DNA from: Bacteroidales bacterium UBA4070
GTDB taxonomy: Bacteria > Bacteroidota > Bacteroidia > Bacteroidales > VadinHA17
DNA length: 64,000 nucleotides
NCBI GenBank assembly: GCA_002383485.1
Contig: DFYY01000037.1
Span: 1-64,000 of the forward strand
Reading direction: 5' to 3'
Shown one piece after another: positions 1 to 10,200 of the stretch. How positions within the stretch are numbered: the first letter of the stretch is position 1; each line of letters starts with the position of its first letter. Position numbers and translations under genes: made by a program. Below the pieces are notes generated by a model that had not been told where the DNA came from, made no database searches, and worked only from the letters and a program-made list of their open reading frames with translations.

Positions 1-20
1 CAGATAACAATCACTGATGT

Positions 21-160
21 GGAAGATCGTAGGCCTTCAGGAATTGTAAAAAGCCCCGGATCAAAGCAATCCGGGGCAGAGTCACCGGGAAGGAGCCCGG
101 TGACAAGCGCAAAAAGCGAGGCATCATGCAGCGAGACTGCGCTTGCGAAGCGCTTTTTGC
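21..160. repeat. Cluster of perfect inverted repeats in gene-free left end
   Basis: Three perfect dyads follow each other: arms 53-61/69-77 (9 bp, 7-base loop), 81-89/96-104 (9 bp, 6-base loop) and 109-118/151-160 (10 bp, long loop). Just before them, 21-48 read on the minus strand is a divergent copy of the TACAATTCCT-headed hairpin family seen elsewhere in the window. No gene lies in 1-369. Positions 161-369 are AT-rich and I see nothing else in them. The dyads lie downstream of the minus-strand gene ending at 370, so some may terminate its transcript, but none has a clear T-tract. Confidence 0.75.
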
Positions 161-369
161 CCGTTAAACCGTTATTAACTCAATGTTAGCAGACACATAA
201 ATTCCATCTATGTTATACTTAATAACACTACCTAAATAAACCCCACTTGCGACATCGACCTAACCGCCAATAATTGACTGATATAAAATTAAGAAATTAT
301 TTTATTAGGTTCCAAATAAAATTGAATAAATTCAGTAAAAAACGGAAAATATATTCAGATATGCGGACT

Positions 370-1707
370 TTATGACCTGCGAAGACCTAAAATCCAGGCC
401 AGCTTACCTAGTCTGTGCGGGTAAAAAAGGAGCGCACGCAGGGTGGTATGGCATCCGTACCTGCGCTTCATGAATCCTATGGAGGGAAAGATGTCACCCA
501 GGATGAAAATCAGTTTCTTGCCCGGACTCTTCAGGGCCTTCAGGTTCCTGCTGAAAAGCTCGTGCTGGCTGACAGGTACCACTGACCCCGGATGCATCAG
601 GTCATGCATGAATCCGGCAGCCTTCCCTGCCTCGCTTCCGAACGGCGTAATCCCGTTACAGGCCCTCATCTCAACGGGTATCGTCACGCCCCACACCTGT
701 TCCATCACCGTGAGCACAATCCTCGTCTCCGATTCGAGGCCTGCCTCCTTCGCGGCAGCGGGAAGTGCCTCCGTCAGTATCCTGTCGCCGTATTTGCATA
801 ACATCAGGTATATGTCTGCCCATAACCTGAGCTGAAATTCGCCCTTGACCTCATGCTTGTAAATATGTCCCGTCAGCGCCAGGAATGAAACCATCGGAGG
901 CAGAACGCGAAAGTGCTCCCCGCCGGCAGCGACAGGTTCTGAATCAATGATGGCCCTTTTGACCATTGCCTCCCCCTCAGGACCGAAGAGCCTGTAATGA
1001 AGATCGACGGAGACACCGCCGCGATGCAGCTCGGGTAAATGATTGCCCAGGTCAAGTATGATATGCCTGTAAAGAGGCGATTTAAGAGGCATTGACCTGA
1101 ATCCCTCCCGGACCAGAATATCCCTGGCTTTAAGCGCATCGGACGGCGCCACCAGCAGGTCGGCGTCACTCATCTGGCGAAGTCCCCTGGAGCCATAGAC
1201 CGTATGTTCCAGCGCGAGACCCTTCAACAGCACAACGGGTATTCCTTCACGCTCCAGCAGGGCAGTCAGCCCGGCAGAAGCGCCGGTAATCCATGATACC
1301 CTGGCTATCGATTTGAACCTTAATCCCTCCAACAGAGTTCGTTCCGTCTCCGGCACCCTGGCAGCCAGGTCAAGGTCCGATATGTTCTGCCATACCAGCG
1401 CGGCCACGCCGTGCCTGACGGCAAGGGAGGCAAAGAGCTGCCACGAGGCGAAGGATTCAAACTCCGCGGAGATCCGGCTCTTATCCTCACCGGAAAATTC
1501 CGTCCTGCTCAGCAGCAGCAACAGCTTTACCGACCTCAGAAGCTCGTCGTCTCTGTCATTAATGATCCCGCCATCTCGCCCGGAAATCAACTCTGCACTT
1601 TTTTCATCCGGAATGCCAACTTTCTCTTCAGGTGGAATGCCGGCTTTCCCTTCAGCCAGGATTTTGTCTGGACCCTCAGCCGGATGGTGATGATTGTCTG
1701 CGGTCAT
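370..1707 (-). CDS. Nucleotidyltransferase-fold family protein (NTP_transf_5-like)
   Basis: The 445-residue product has the hallmark of the uncharacterised nucleotidyltransferase family (NTP_transf_5, PF14907). A LLKG motif (about residues 160-163) is followed by MSDADLLV (179-186), whose Asp181 and Asp183 would be the metal-binding pair of a polymerase-beta-type fold. Residues 1-50 are low-complexity and charged, with two GIP-x-EK repeats, and are probably disordered. The ATG overlaps the stop of the upstream ABC exporter by 4 bases (ATGA, 1704-1707), so the two are translationally coupled. Members of this family are often found with exporters in peptide-modification clusters (family knowledge). 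The substrate here is unknown, and genes further downstream would lie outside the window. Confidence 0.8.
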   Translation of the reverse strand: MTADNHHHPAEGPDKILAEGKAGIPPEEKVGIPDEKSAELISGRDGGIINDRDDELLRSVKLLLLLSRTEFSGEDKSRISAEFESFASWQLFASLAVRHGVAALVWQNISDLDLAARVPETERTLLEGLRFKSIARVSWITGASAGLTALLEREGIPVVLLKGLALEHTVYGSRGLRQMSDADLLVAPSDALKARDILVREGFRSMPLKSPLYRHIILDLGNHLPELHRGGVSVDLHYRLFGPEGEAMVKRAIIDSEPVAAGGEHFRVLPPMVSFLALTGHIYKHEVKGEFQLRLWADIYLMLCKYGDRILTEALPAAAKEAGLESETRIVLTVMEQVWGVTIPVEMRACNGITPFGSEAGKAAGFMHDLMHPGSVVPVSQHELFSRNLKALKSPGKKLIFILGDIFPSIGFMKRRYGCHTTLRALLFYPHRLGKLAWILGLRRS

Positions 1708-3608
1708 CTGTACATCGATTTCTGCCTGGTGAACATGGCATGATACCTGCCTCCTGCTGCCATAAGCTCATCGTGTGTGCCTGTCTCTGCAACCCTGCCG
1801 CCGTCAAGCACTATGATACGGTCAGCATCGCGTACATTGGAGAGACGGTGACTGATGAAGATGCACGTTCGTCCTTCAGTGATGCGGCCCAGATCTGAGA
1901 AGATATCATATTCAGAATCGGCATCAAGCGATGATGACGGTTCATCGAGGATCAGCACGGGCGATTTCCGGTAAACGGCCCTCGATATGGCTATCTTCTG
2001 CCACTCGCCCCAGCTGAGTTCGCGGCCCCCCTCTGTGTGGTGGCCAAGTTGCGTATCATATCCCTCCGGCAGTGACTCCAGCAAATCCCTGAGGCCTGTC
2101 GCTTCGGCAGCCCGCCGCACTGCATCATTGCCGGAATGCCGGGTTGTGTCTGCCCCTGTGCCTTTACTCGCACCCATGGCTGCTCCTGTGCCCGCTCCCG
2201 TGTCTGCGCCGACAGGTCCCTCTCCTCCTGCCTCTGAACCATACGGCTCTCCGTCATGTCCCCCCAACCTTATATTGTCCCCCGCGCTTAGATAATAGAG
2301 CATGAAATTCTGAAACACAACCGAGAAAAGCCTTCTGTATGACGATGGCACCATAGCGGCTGCATCTGTTCCGTTCACCGTAATGCACCCCTCATCGGGA
2401 TCATAAAGCCGGCAAAGCAGCTTCACCAGCGTGGTCTTGCCCGATCCGTTGGGCCCGACGATGGCCACCTTCTCACCACGCGATATGCGCAGGTTCACAT
2501 CCTGAAGGGCCGGACGTGATGCGCCCGGATATGTAAACGTAACATTCCCGGCTGAAAGCTCCCTGAATGAGTCTGCATCCGGAGCTGCACCCTCCCCGGC
2601 CATCTCCGGCTTCAGGTCGAGAAATATGAAAAGATCCTGCAGAAAAATACTGTTCTCCGCCAGCCCTGAATAACCGGTTACCGCATCGCGAAGGTAAACC
2701 ATTGCCTGCCTGAAAGCCACCAGGTACATCGCCAGTTCACCGGCCGTGATGGATTCACCGAGGTACTTCGCCGCTGCGTAGATAACAATCCCGGCAAAAG
2801 CTGCAACCTTCAGCAGTGAGGAGAGGCTCTCGGGGATAATGTTCCTCCTTACCGTCTGCAGTTCCGGTTCCCGCGAATCCCGGAAATGCTTCCGGAAGAG
2901 CCTGTCGAAATACCCTCCCAGGTCAAAGAGCTTCACCTCCCTCGCAGGCTTCTCGCCCGTCAGCAGCCAGCTGAAGTACGAGGCCTGCCTCGCGTCGGCG
3001 GTGACTTTTTTCCTAACTTCATAAAGCTTTCGCGAATTGCGCACCCGCACAAGCAGGACAGGTATAAAGACCACAGTCAGCATGACCAGCGGGATCAGAC
3101 CAAAGTTCCTCAGAATATAAGCCATCGCGGCAAAGGATATCACCCCGCGCAGCAGCGTGATGAAATCGGCGATCAGTGCCGCGGGCCTCCACGAGATATC
3201 CCTTGCAGCCCTCTCCAGGCGGTCATGGAACAGCGGATCCTCGAAGAACCGCAGCCCGAGGCGGCCGGCATGAGCGTGTATCAGTGAAGAAATGTGCCCC
3301 TCAACCAGGTATGAGTGCCGCTTCGTTATATAGTTGCCCGCAAATGAGAGAAGGTCATCTGCCAGCAGTGCCAGTGCGATTACAATGGTGAGCCATCCCA
3401 GGACGGCAAGTGTGGCGCCCGTCTCGACAGTCACCTTCGCTGCCCCGTCACCCGTAAGCAGGTCTACAAAGTGGCCAAGCAGCAACACTACAACCAGTGG
3501 CATCAATGCCCTGACAATCAGTATGATGATGCTTAGCACGCTCTCCCTGCCGGAACTCTCCGAAAGCAGGCAAAGGGCCCGCCGTATTGTATTGGATTGT
3601 GACAACAT
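1704..3608 (-). CDS. ABC exporter, fused permease and ATPase
   Basis: A 634-residue half-transporter. Hydrophobic segments at about 26-50, 68-90, 150-185 and 265-285 form the membrane domain. The ATPase domain follows from about 350: Walker A GPNGSGKT (385-392), Q-loop near 433, signature LSWGEWQ (531-537, a variant of LSGGQ), Walker B VLILDEP (551-557), then the switch region ISHRLS. Residues about 452-493, between Q-loop and signature, are a Gly/Ala/Thr-rich low-complexity insertion that normal exporters lack. It is first in an operon with the nucleotidyltransferase-like gene. The likely role is export of a peptide or lipid; the cargo is unknown. Confidence 0.88.
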   Translation of the reverse strand: MLSQSNTIRRALCLLSESSGRESVLSIIILIVRALMPLVVVLLLGHFVDLLTGDGAAKVTVETGATLAVLGWLTIVIALALLADDLLSFAGNYITKRHSYLVEGHISSLIHAHAGRLGLRFFEDPLFHDRLERAARDISWRPAALIADFITLLRGVISFAAMAYILRNFGLIPLVMLTVVFIPVLLVRVRNSRKLYEVRKKVTADARQASYFSWLLTGEKPAREVKLFDLGGYFDRLFRKHFRDSREPELQTVRRNIIPESLSSLLKVAAFAGIVIYAAAKYLGESITAGELAMYLVAFRQAMVYLRDAVTGYSGLAENSIFLQDLFIFLDLKPEMAGEGAAPDADSFRELSAGNVTFTYPGASRPALQDVNLRISRGEKVAIVGPNGSGKTTLVKLLCRLYDPDEGCITVNGTDAAAMVPSSYRRLFSVVFQNFMLYYLSAGDNIRLGGHDGEPYGSEAGGEGPVGADTGAGTGAAMGASKGTGADTTRHSGNDAVRRAAEATGLRDLLESLPEGYDTQLGHHTEGGRELSWGEWQKIAISRAVYRKSPVLILDEPSSSLDADSEYDIFSDLGRITEGRTCIFISHRLSNVRDADRIIVLDGGRVAETGTHDELMAAGGRYHAMFTRQKSMYR

Positions 3609-3624
3609 CCTGAGATGATATACA

Positions 3625-3632
3625 CAAAGATA
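3625..3632 (-). promoter_or_regulatory. Candidate -7 element for ABC exporter operon
   Basis: TATCTTTG on the minus strand matches the Bacteroidota -7 consensus TAnnTTTG and sits 16 bases upstream of the exporter ATG. No TTG at the expected 19-21 base spacing was found, so this is tentative. Confidence 0.35.
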
Positions 3633-3688
3633 GCAAGAAGAGGGATCAATCCTTTCAGCGTATTATTCTTATAATCGCAATAATGCTC

Positions 3689-3718
3689 TTGACAAAGCTT
3701 CCGGAATTCTTACTTTTG
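3689..3718 (+). promoter_or_regulatory. Bacteroidota-type promoter for beta-helix protein
   Basis: TTG (3689-3691), 19 bases, then TACTTTTG (3711-3718). This matches the Bacteroidota housekeeping promoter (-33 TTG, 19-21 bases, -7 TAnnTTTG). It predicts a transcript start near 3724 and a leader of about 80 bases before the ATG at 3804. Confidence 0.65.
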
Positions 3719-3803
3719 TGAGCAATAACGACTTCCGTCTGCTCAAATGACTGCTGCCTGAAACATTTGACCGTAAGTGTCGTTATACCTATAAATACCT
3801 GTC

Positions 3804-6524
3804 ATGAAAAGGACCTTTCTGTTGATTCTGGTATTATGTCTCTTTGTGTCTGCCATCGATGCGCAGATCATAGGGTCAGGTACCTTTACTGATCCCTACA
3901 GGGGTATCAACAATGGTAACTTTACCATCAGTGGAACAAAGTATTTCAACAACAATATAGGAGTTTCAGCCGGAACCCTTACCCTTATGCCCGGGACAAG
4001 ACTTATCTCCCGGAGCAAATATGCATGTATTCTCATAAGCGGGACAGGGCAGGTAAGCGCCATCGGTACCTCTGCAAGGCGTATCCTCATTACAGCAGAT
4101 ACGGATGGCGACATGACTGTCGGAGAGAGCAATGATCTTTGGGGCAATATCCTGATGACCTCCACGGGAACAAACAACTTCAGCTACGTTATCGTGGAGA
4201 ACGGCCAGCGTACACGGTTCTCTTTCACCGGAGGTGCAATGCATATCGGCTCAGGCACGGTGAACATCAACAACAGTTTCATCAGGAACTCAGCAGCAAG
4301 ACAGGGAGGAGGAATCTACCTGGAAGCCGGAGCAAACGTGACCATCTCGAACAGTGTCATAAGCGGCAACAGTGCCACCGAAAGCGGAGGGGCAATATAT
4401 ATGGCCCAGGGCTCCGCGCCGGTGATCTCATCCACGGTATTCTATGACAACTCATCATCATCGGCTCTTGTAAAGGGCGGCGCCATTGCTGCCTTCTCAT
4501 CATCTCCGGTGATAGTAAACTCAACATTCGTCAATAACATTTCAGCAGCCGGTGACGGATCCGGCATCTATCTTGAGGATTCCCCGGACGCAAAGGTGGT
4601 CAACTCCATTTTCTGGGGCGGACCGTCACAGACAAGCCTCTCCGGAACCCCATCCACGGTATTCGATATCTGTGCCATCGAGGGTACAACATACGCGGGC
4701 TGCATTACGCTGAACAGCAGCAACACTGCTGCCGACGGGCCTAACTTTACGAATCCGTCCATCGGTGATGTCACCATCGCTTATTCTTCGCCCCTGCGGG
4801 ATTCGGGTGCTGGCAGCTATGCAGGCCTGACCGTCCCTCCTACGGACATAATCGGTTCTGGCCGTGTCTATATAACCGATATCGGCGCCTACGAGATGAT
4901 CTACAGTCGCTGGCACGGCGGTAATACTAACTGGGGTGATCCGGCCAACTGGGACGGAGGCTTTGTCCCGGGAACCACCAACATCGTCATCCCGGCAGGA
5001 GAGGCAACATATCCCACCACTGCCCCAGGACCCTCATTCACCCTTAATTCAGGACTGCAGATGGTCATGCAGCCGGGCTCGAAGGCCACCTTCACCTCTG
5101 TGACAAACAACGGCACCATTGACCTGCTCTCAGACGCCACGGGCCAGACGTCACTCATAACAAACAGCTATTCAGGCAGTGCAGGCAATCTCAACGTAGG
5201 TCACTTCCTCACATCAGGCCCGACGGGCGAATGGTGGCACTATATTGCACCACCAGCAACGGTTTCAAAAACAGTCTTCACGGACATCGAACCGGAGTTG
5301 CTTGTTCGGTACGACGAAACAAAAGTAATTTCTGACATCATCGAAGGGTGGCAGTGGCACGACGGATACGACGGCACCACCCCCTTCAGCAACCTGAATG
5401 CGAAGGAGGGTTATGACGTCAGTGTTGCCACCGACGTTACAATGACATACCGTAACCTCAAGTCACTAACCACCTCGATGGGAAGGATAGATCTTCCCTT
5501 CGGCGGCTCGGACAAGGACACCGCCATGTTCGGCTATTCACTAATCGGGAACTCACTTACCTGCGGAATCAACTGGGATCTGGTGGCTTACTCTCACGAA
5601 CATGATCTGCTCAGGCACGGCTATTATGTCCGTACCAGCACGGGCGAGGAAGCATCATATGTGATGGGTGTAGGTACCAACGGCGCCACGGCCCACATCG
5701 CCCCGCTGCAGGGATTCTTCGTCCGCACAAGGGCTGTCGGCACATACATCACCATTCCGGACAATGCCCGGGAACACAATGATGCCCCGAGGTTCAAATC
5801 GGCGGATCAGATACCGCTGCTGAGGCTGACACTCTCCTCGGCTACGGCCCGCGATGAGATGGTTATCAGGTTTGACCCTGAGGCAACCTTTGATTTCGAC
5901 GGACAGCTTGATGCCGGCAAACCCTTCACCCACCTTAAGGGAAGGATGAGGATCTACTCCGTGATGCACGGTGAGAATTACTCCATCAACTCCATCCCGT
6001 GGCCCTCACAGAAGACAGTCATGCCTCTTACCCTTGAAATACCGGCGACAGGAACATATAAGATTTCCCGAACCCAGCTGCAGAACACCGGCGAATACAC
6101 GTTTCTCCTGACTGACAACCTTACAGGCAGGAGCTCAGACATTACAACTGCCTGCGATTACGTATTCTCAGCGCCTGCCGGAACCTCAGGTACCCGCTTT
6201 ACGCTGACCATAATACCGGCAGAGAAAAAATCGGCGACAGCCACTGAAGAAGCAAAACCCGAAACCGTTACAGTCAGCTCGCTTAAGATATATACAGCCC
6301 AGGGCAGGATTTGCATCTTGCCGCAGGGAAGTGACTGGGACGGGATCAGCGGTAAGGTCAGGATATATGATATTACAGGCAGAATTATACTAGCTTCGGA
6401 TGATGAGCGTTTTAACTCAGGAGAACTCAGGGAGTTCTACCCCGGGGATTCAGGTAATCTGCTTTTAGTAGAAGTTACTGCAGGGCCGAAGAGATACCTT
6501 GAAAAGGTTGTCCTTTCCCGGTGA
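3804..6524 (+). CDS. Secreted beta-helix protein with T9SS type A-like C-terminus
   Basis: 906 residues. A clear signal peptide (MKRTFLLILVLCLFVSAIDA, 1-20) leads into a right-handed parallel beta-helix region (about 40-310) with repeated NSxIxxNSA / GGAIYM / NSTFVNN turns. The middle part carries a WHGGNTNWGDPANWDGG-type sandwich segment often seen in Bacteroidota secreted proteins. The last 80 residues (LKIYTAQGR to EKVVLSR, with KVRIYDITGRII) look like a T9SS type A sorting domain, so the protein is probably secreted across the outer membrane and surface-attached. No catalytic site is evident. A promoter lies 86 bases upstream, and a small peptide gene follows on the same strand. Confidence 0.85.
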   Translation: MKRTFLLILVLCLFVSAIDAQIIGSGTFTDPYRGINNGNFTISGTKYFNNNIGVSAGTLTLMPGTRLISRSKYACILISGTGQVSAIGTSARRILITADTDGDMTVGESNDLWGNILMTSTGTNNFSYVIVENGQRTRFSFTGGAMHIGSGTVNINNSFIRNSAARQGGGIYLEAGANVTISNSVISGNSATESGGAIYMAQGSAPVISSTVFYDNSSSSALVKGGAIAAFSSSPVIVNSTFVNNISAAGDGSGIYLEDSPDAKVVNSIFWGGPSQTSLSGTPSTVFDICAIEGTTYAGCITLNSSNTAADGPNFTNPSIGDVTIAYSSPLRDSGAGSYAGLTVPPTDIIGSGRVYITDIGAYEMIYSRWHGGNTNWGDPANWDGGFVPGTTNIVIPAGEATYPTTAPGPSFTLNSGLQMVMQPGSKATFTSVTNNGTIDLLSDATGQTSLITNSYSGSAGNLNVGHFLTSGPTGEWWHYIAPPATVSKTVFTDIEPELLVRYDETKVISDIIEGWQWHDGYDGTTPFSNLNAKEGYDVSVATDVTMTYRNLKSLTTSMGRIDLPFGGSDKDTAMFGYSLIGNSLTCGINWDLVAYSHEHDLLRHGYYVRTSTGEEASYVMGVGTNGATAHIAPLQGFFVRTRAVGTYITIPDNAREHNDAPRFKSADQIPLLRLTLSSATARDEMVIRFDPEATFDFDGQLDAGKPFTHLKGRMRIYSVMHGENYSINSIPWPSQKTVMPLTLEIPATGTYKISRTQLQNTGEYTFLLTDNLTGRSSDITTACDYVFSAPAGTSGTRFTLTIIPAEKKSATATEEAKPETVTVSSLKIYTAQGRICILPQGSDWDGISGKVRIYDITGRIILASDDERFNSGELREFYPGDSGNLLLVEVTAGPKRYLEKVVLSR

Positions 6525-6619
6525 CCGTCAATGTGGATAACGAAACATTCACAGTTGAAAAGTGTTTAGGAGTATAAATATCAAACAGGTTATATTTGAG
6601 CAGCGTTATAAATGAAAAT

Positions 6620-6799
6620 ATGAGGGGAAAAAAGAGACGATATGTCAGGCCGGCGGTTATCCGCATTGAGCTTGACAACTCCATCTCCCTTGTCATGATG
6701 ACTGCTGCTCCGCCCCACCCTCCGGGAAGGAGAAGAAGCGGTGACAGTCAGCCTGACAGCCCGTTTGCATCACCCTTCTCAGACAAACCGTTCAGCTAA
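6620..6799 (+). CDS. Small conserved-type peptide downstream of secreted protein
   Basis: 59 residues starting at MRGKKRRYVRPAVIRIELDN. The frame extends to a TTG at 6596, but the ATG at 6620 gives the usual layout: a short basic N-terminus, then I-x-LDNSISLVMM, then a Pro-rich tail (PPHPPG) ending in PFSDKPFS. Short proteins with this basic start, LDN-x-ISL core and PP-rich tail recur in Bacteroidota next to secreted proteins (recalled from annotated genomes; not checked here). There is no signal peptide and no known function. It lies 95 bases after the beta-helix gene and is probably co-transcribed with it. Confidence 0.6.
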   Translation: MRGKKRRYVRPAVIRIELDNSISLVMMTAAPPHPPGRRRSGDSQPDSPFASPFSDKPFS

Positions 6800-6809
6800 C
6801 TATAACGAA

Positions 6810-6979
6810 GAGAGGTCCACAACCCCCACCTCGTAGAGGTGGAGAGAGGCCCGCAATACCCACCTCGTGAAGACGGAGAGAGGCCCGCAACCCCCACCTC
6901 GTGGAGACGAAGTGAGGTCCACAACCCCCACCTCGTAGAGACGGAGAGAGGCCCGCAACCACCACCTCGTAGAGGTGGA
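6810..6979. repeat. Five direct 34-bp repeats without spacers
   Basis: Five contiguous 34-bp units fill 6810-6979 and differ at a few positions each. Each unit carries a CCACCTC-GTA-GAGGTGG-like dyad, perfect in units 1 and 5 and degraded in 2-4. Unit 5 runs on to GAATTGTA (6981-6988), so read on the minus strand the edge is TACAATTCTT followed by the hairpin, the head-plus-hairpin layout of the family found elsewhere in the window. There are no unique spacers, so this is not a CRISPR. It occupies the gap between convergent genes ending at 6799 and 7229. Confidence 0.9.
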
Positions 6980-7092
6980 AGAATTGTATATGCCGGCCAC
7001 CAAACCAAAGGGCGAGCAGGTGGGGCCTGACTTCCACAATTCTTATTTCCCTGCAGGCAATACTCAATGAATTGCAGATTTAGGCATTGTCA

Positions 7093-7173
7093 GACCGCCG
7101 ACTGGAGACTGCCGACTGCTGACTGGAGACTGGAGACTGCCGACTGGAGACTGCTGACTGCTGACTGCTGACT
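7093..7173. repeat. GACTGNN heptamer tandem array
   Basis: Eleven consecutive heptamers (GACTGGA, GACTGCC, GACTGCT and one GACCGCC) plus a trailing GACT. The 7-base period is exact. The same GACT-type short tandem repeat occurs inside the GDP-fucose synthase gene and around the 56-bp palindromes near 62.4 and 63.2 kb. Confidence 0.9.
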
Positions 7174-7175
7174 AA

Positions 7176-7201
7176 CAGAAAAGGCGCCACACAGGACGCC
7201 T
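7176..7201 (-). terminator. Rho-independent terminator of giant adhesin gene
   Basis: On the minus strand AGGCG (7201-7197) pairs with CGCCT (7186-7182) around a 10-base loop and is followed by TTTTCTG, 28 bases after the adhesin stop codon. The stem is short, so confidence is moderate. Confidence 0.5.
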
Positions 7202-7228
7202 CTTCCGGTTCATCAGATCATTCTGTTA

Positions 7229-10200
7229 TCAGTGCAACAGGGTGATATCACCCGCCTTCTTGAACGGCCTGCCATTGGCATACTTGCCCTCAACGAGCCA
7301 TACATAGACCCCCTGCTGGCAGAGCTTGCCCTTGTAGTAACCGTTCCATGGCTTGTTGATGTCAAACGTCTCGAAGATGAGCGTTCCCCACCTGTTGAAT
7401 ATCTGCATGTGATACTCAAGCACAGTCTCCCTGATGGGCGGGAAAAAGAACATATCCATGGCTTCACCGCTGTTGGGCAGCTCGTCTATCTCTATCGGAC
7501 CCTCAAGACTGGGCTTGAAGACAGATGCAAAGACCAGGTCACCGAAGGGCTCAACAGTCACCGCAGGAGACATCACATAGGTGTCATAGCACCCGTTGAC
7601 CGAATAAGCATGCAGTGTTATGTCATAGATACCCTCTGTGGTGTACTTGTGGTACGGATCACGCAGATGCGATGTGTCGCCGTCACCAAACTCCCAGATG
7701 AAGCTGTCTCCACCCTCGGTGAGGTTGAAGAGCCTTACCTCCTCGTCATTGACATACACCTTCGGCGGTGATACGTCGAAGTATGCCCTGGGCGACGGAT
7801 AGACATGCACTATCTGCGACTCAGTATCCTGTCCGCCGGGACCGGTGACAGTCAGTGTCACCTGGTAGGTGCCGGCCTGCAGATAGGTGTAGTTCGGGTT
7901 CATGGCATTTGAGGTATGTCCGTCACCAAAGTCCCAGTAATAGGTTGTGGCATAGAGCGATGTGTTGTTTACTATCACGTTCCACGGCTGACATCCTGAC
8001 GGAATCGAGTCAAAGTCAGCTATCGGCGGCGTGGGCATCACTATCACTGTATGAACCACATCCTCACTGCAGACACCATTGCTCACAGTCAGACTTACGT
8101 CGAAGTTGCCCGGTGCTCCGTAGGTATGTACCGGAGACATATCTGCCGATGTGTTGCCGTCATCGAAGTTCCACAGCCAGGTCCATGTCCCCGGGTTGGT
8201 GTTGTTCGTGAAGGTAACGGTGGCAGCCGGGAAGACCTGCGATGCCGGGGTGGCTATATAAGCCGGTATCGGCGTCGGGTAAACCACAACTGGCAGCGTT
8301 GTCTCACTGATACAGCCGAAAAACGACTCCGTCCTAAGGGTGACATTGTAGGTCACCGGAGCGATTGTTGTATTGAAATAGACATGGCTTATCACGTTCG
8401 ACCCGGTCTCCTGGAATCCGTCGCCGTAGTTCCAGTAATACCTGAAGGCGCCCGGCAGCAGCGAGAACATGACGCTCTCACCTGAGCATATGGTGTCTTC
8501 ACTTATTACGAAGTCAGAGAGTATCTCCGGGTAAATGGTGATATTCTGTTCCATCGATGAGACGCAGCCGTTGGCCGAGGTAACCTCCAGTCTCACGGTG
8601 CGGTAATCGAGGGCAGGGCCGGTATTTGTATAGGTATGTGACGGGTTGACATCTGTTGAAGTATTGCCGTCACCAAAGTCCCAGAGCAGCGACGTGTACC
8701 CCGATGAGCCGTTGGTGAAGTTCACCGTCAGCGGCTGGCATCCTGATGGAACATCTGCCGTGAACATAGCCACAGGCTTCTCTACCTCTACTACGAGGGT
8801 ATCGAGACCGACGCAACCCTTGCTGTCAGTCACCTGGTAGATCAGCCTGTAATATCCGGCCATTGAGGTGTTAAACACCGGGTTCTCGATGTTGAACTGG
8901 CTCAGAGGACCGATATCCCCGAACCATCTGTGGGTGCTGTATATGCCCGAGCCTCCTGCCGGGTGGCCGTGCAACTGCGTGGGTATGCCGCCGCAGACAA
9001 GCAGGGTGTCAACAGGCTCTATCTGTGCCGTTGGCCATGCATTGACCGTCAGGAGTGCCTCGCGGGTGTAGTACAGCCCGCACGGGCCGGTGATCTCAAG
9101 CCTGTAATGCCATCCGTTCATTGCCGTGGTGGCGCTGGTTATCACCAGCTGCGGTGTCTGTGTACCCTGGTAGACAGGTCCGTCACTCAGGTTGCTCCAG
9201 CCTGCGCCCTGGTTGACCTGCCATACCGTTGTCTCCCCTGCACCGGTGTTGAACACCTGCGAGTAGAAGATGGCTCCGGTAAGGGCACACACCTCTGCAT
9301 CAGCCGGCTCGGATATGATTGAGGGCTCCATGTAAACCCTGAGAGGAGCAAACGAGCTGGTGACAGGAGGAAGACAGGTGCCGGAGACAACCACCCTTAT
9401 CAGATAACCATTCATCGAAAGATCAAGGTTATTGACTGTAAGTGTGGGTGTTGCGGTGCCTGAATAGGTTGCATTGTCCGTCACGTTGACGAAGCCTGCT
9501 CCGCTGTTGACCTGCCACTGGTATACAAGGTTGGTGCCTGCGGCAACCACACTGAAGGTGGCGCTGCCGCCCGGGCATCCCCTGAACTCATCAGGATGAT
9601 CAGAAAGCTCAGGAGCGGTGTATACGGTGAGCACAGCCTCGTCCGAGATCAGATCAGCCGAGCAGTCGCCGCCAATGACAACCCTGTAACGGGTGCCATC
9701 CATCGTGCGCGACGGGCCGAAGACCATCAGCGTGGGTGTATTCACTCCCATGTAAATGCCGCTGTTGGCAAGATCATTCCATGCACCGCCGGTGAAAGCC
9801 TGCCACTGGTATGTCAGGTTGGCTCCGTCAGCAAGTGCCGTGAAGGCCGATGTCATGAACTCACAGATGGCTGAATCTGCAGGCTGCTGCGTAATGATTG
9901 TCTCAATCGAGACGTCAAGCATCACGGTCTGCGAGACAGCCTTCGGGGCACATGTGCCTTCAACCTCAACACGGTAACGGTAATTGTCATATGTCCGTGG
10001 TACTGTTGTCAGTGAAAGTGTATTCGTAGTGGCGCCGGAATAGACACCGCCGTCAGTGACCGCACTGAAACCGCTGCCGGTGTCAACAAACCACTGGTAG
10101 GTCAGTGCAGTTCCCTGTGCTGACACGTTGAATGCAGTATTGGTGTTCTCACAAATAGTTGCAGCAACAGGCTGTGCAAGTATCTCCGGTGCGGTATTGA

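Noticed and set aside
6810..6979. Possible CRISPR array in the 34-bp direct repeats
   Set aside because: Units are contiguous with no unique spacers and no cas genes are present.
6792..7067. Open frames of 60-90 codons on both strands across the tandem repeats
   Set aside because: They are open only because the 34-bp unit keeps changing frame; their protein is a low-complexity echo of the repeat.
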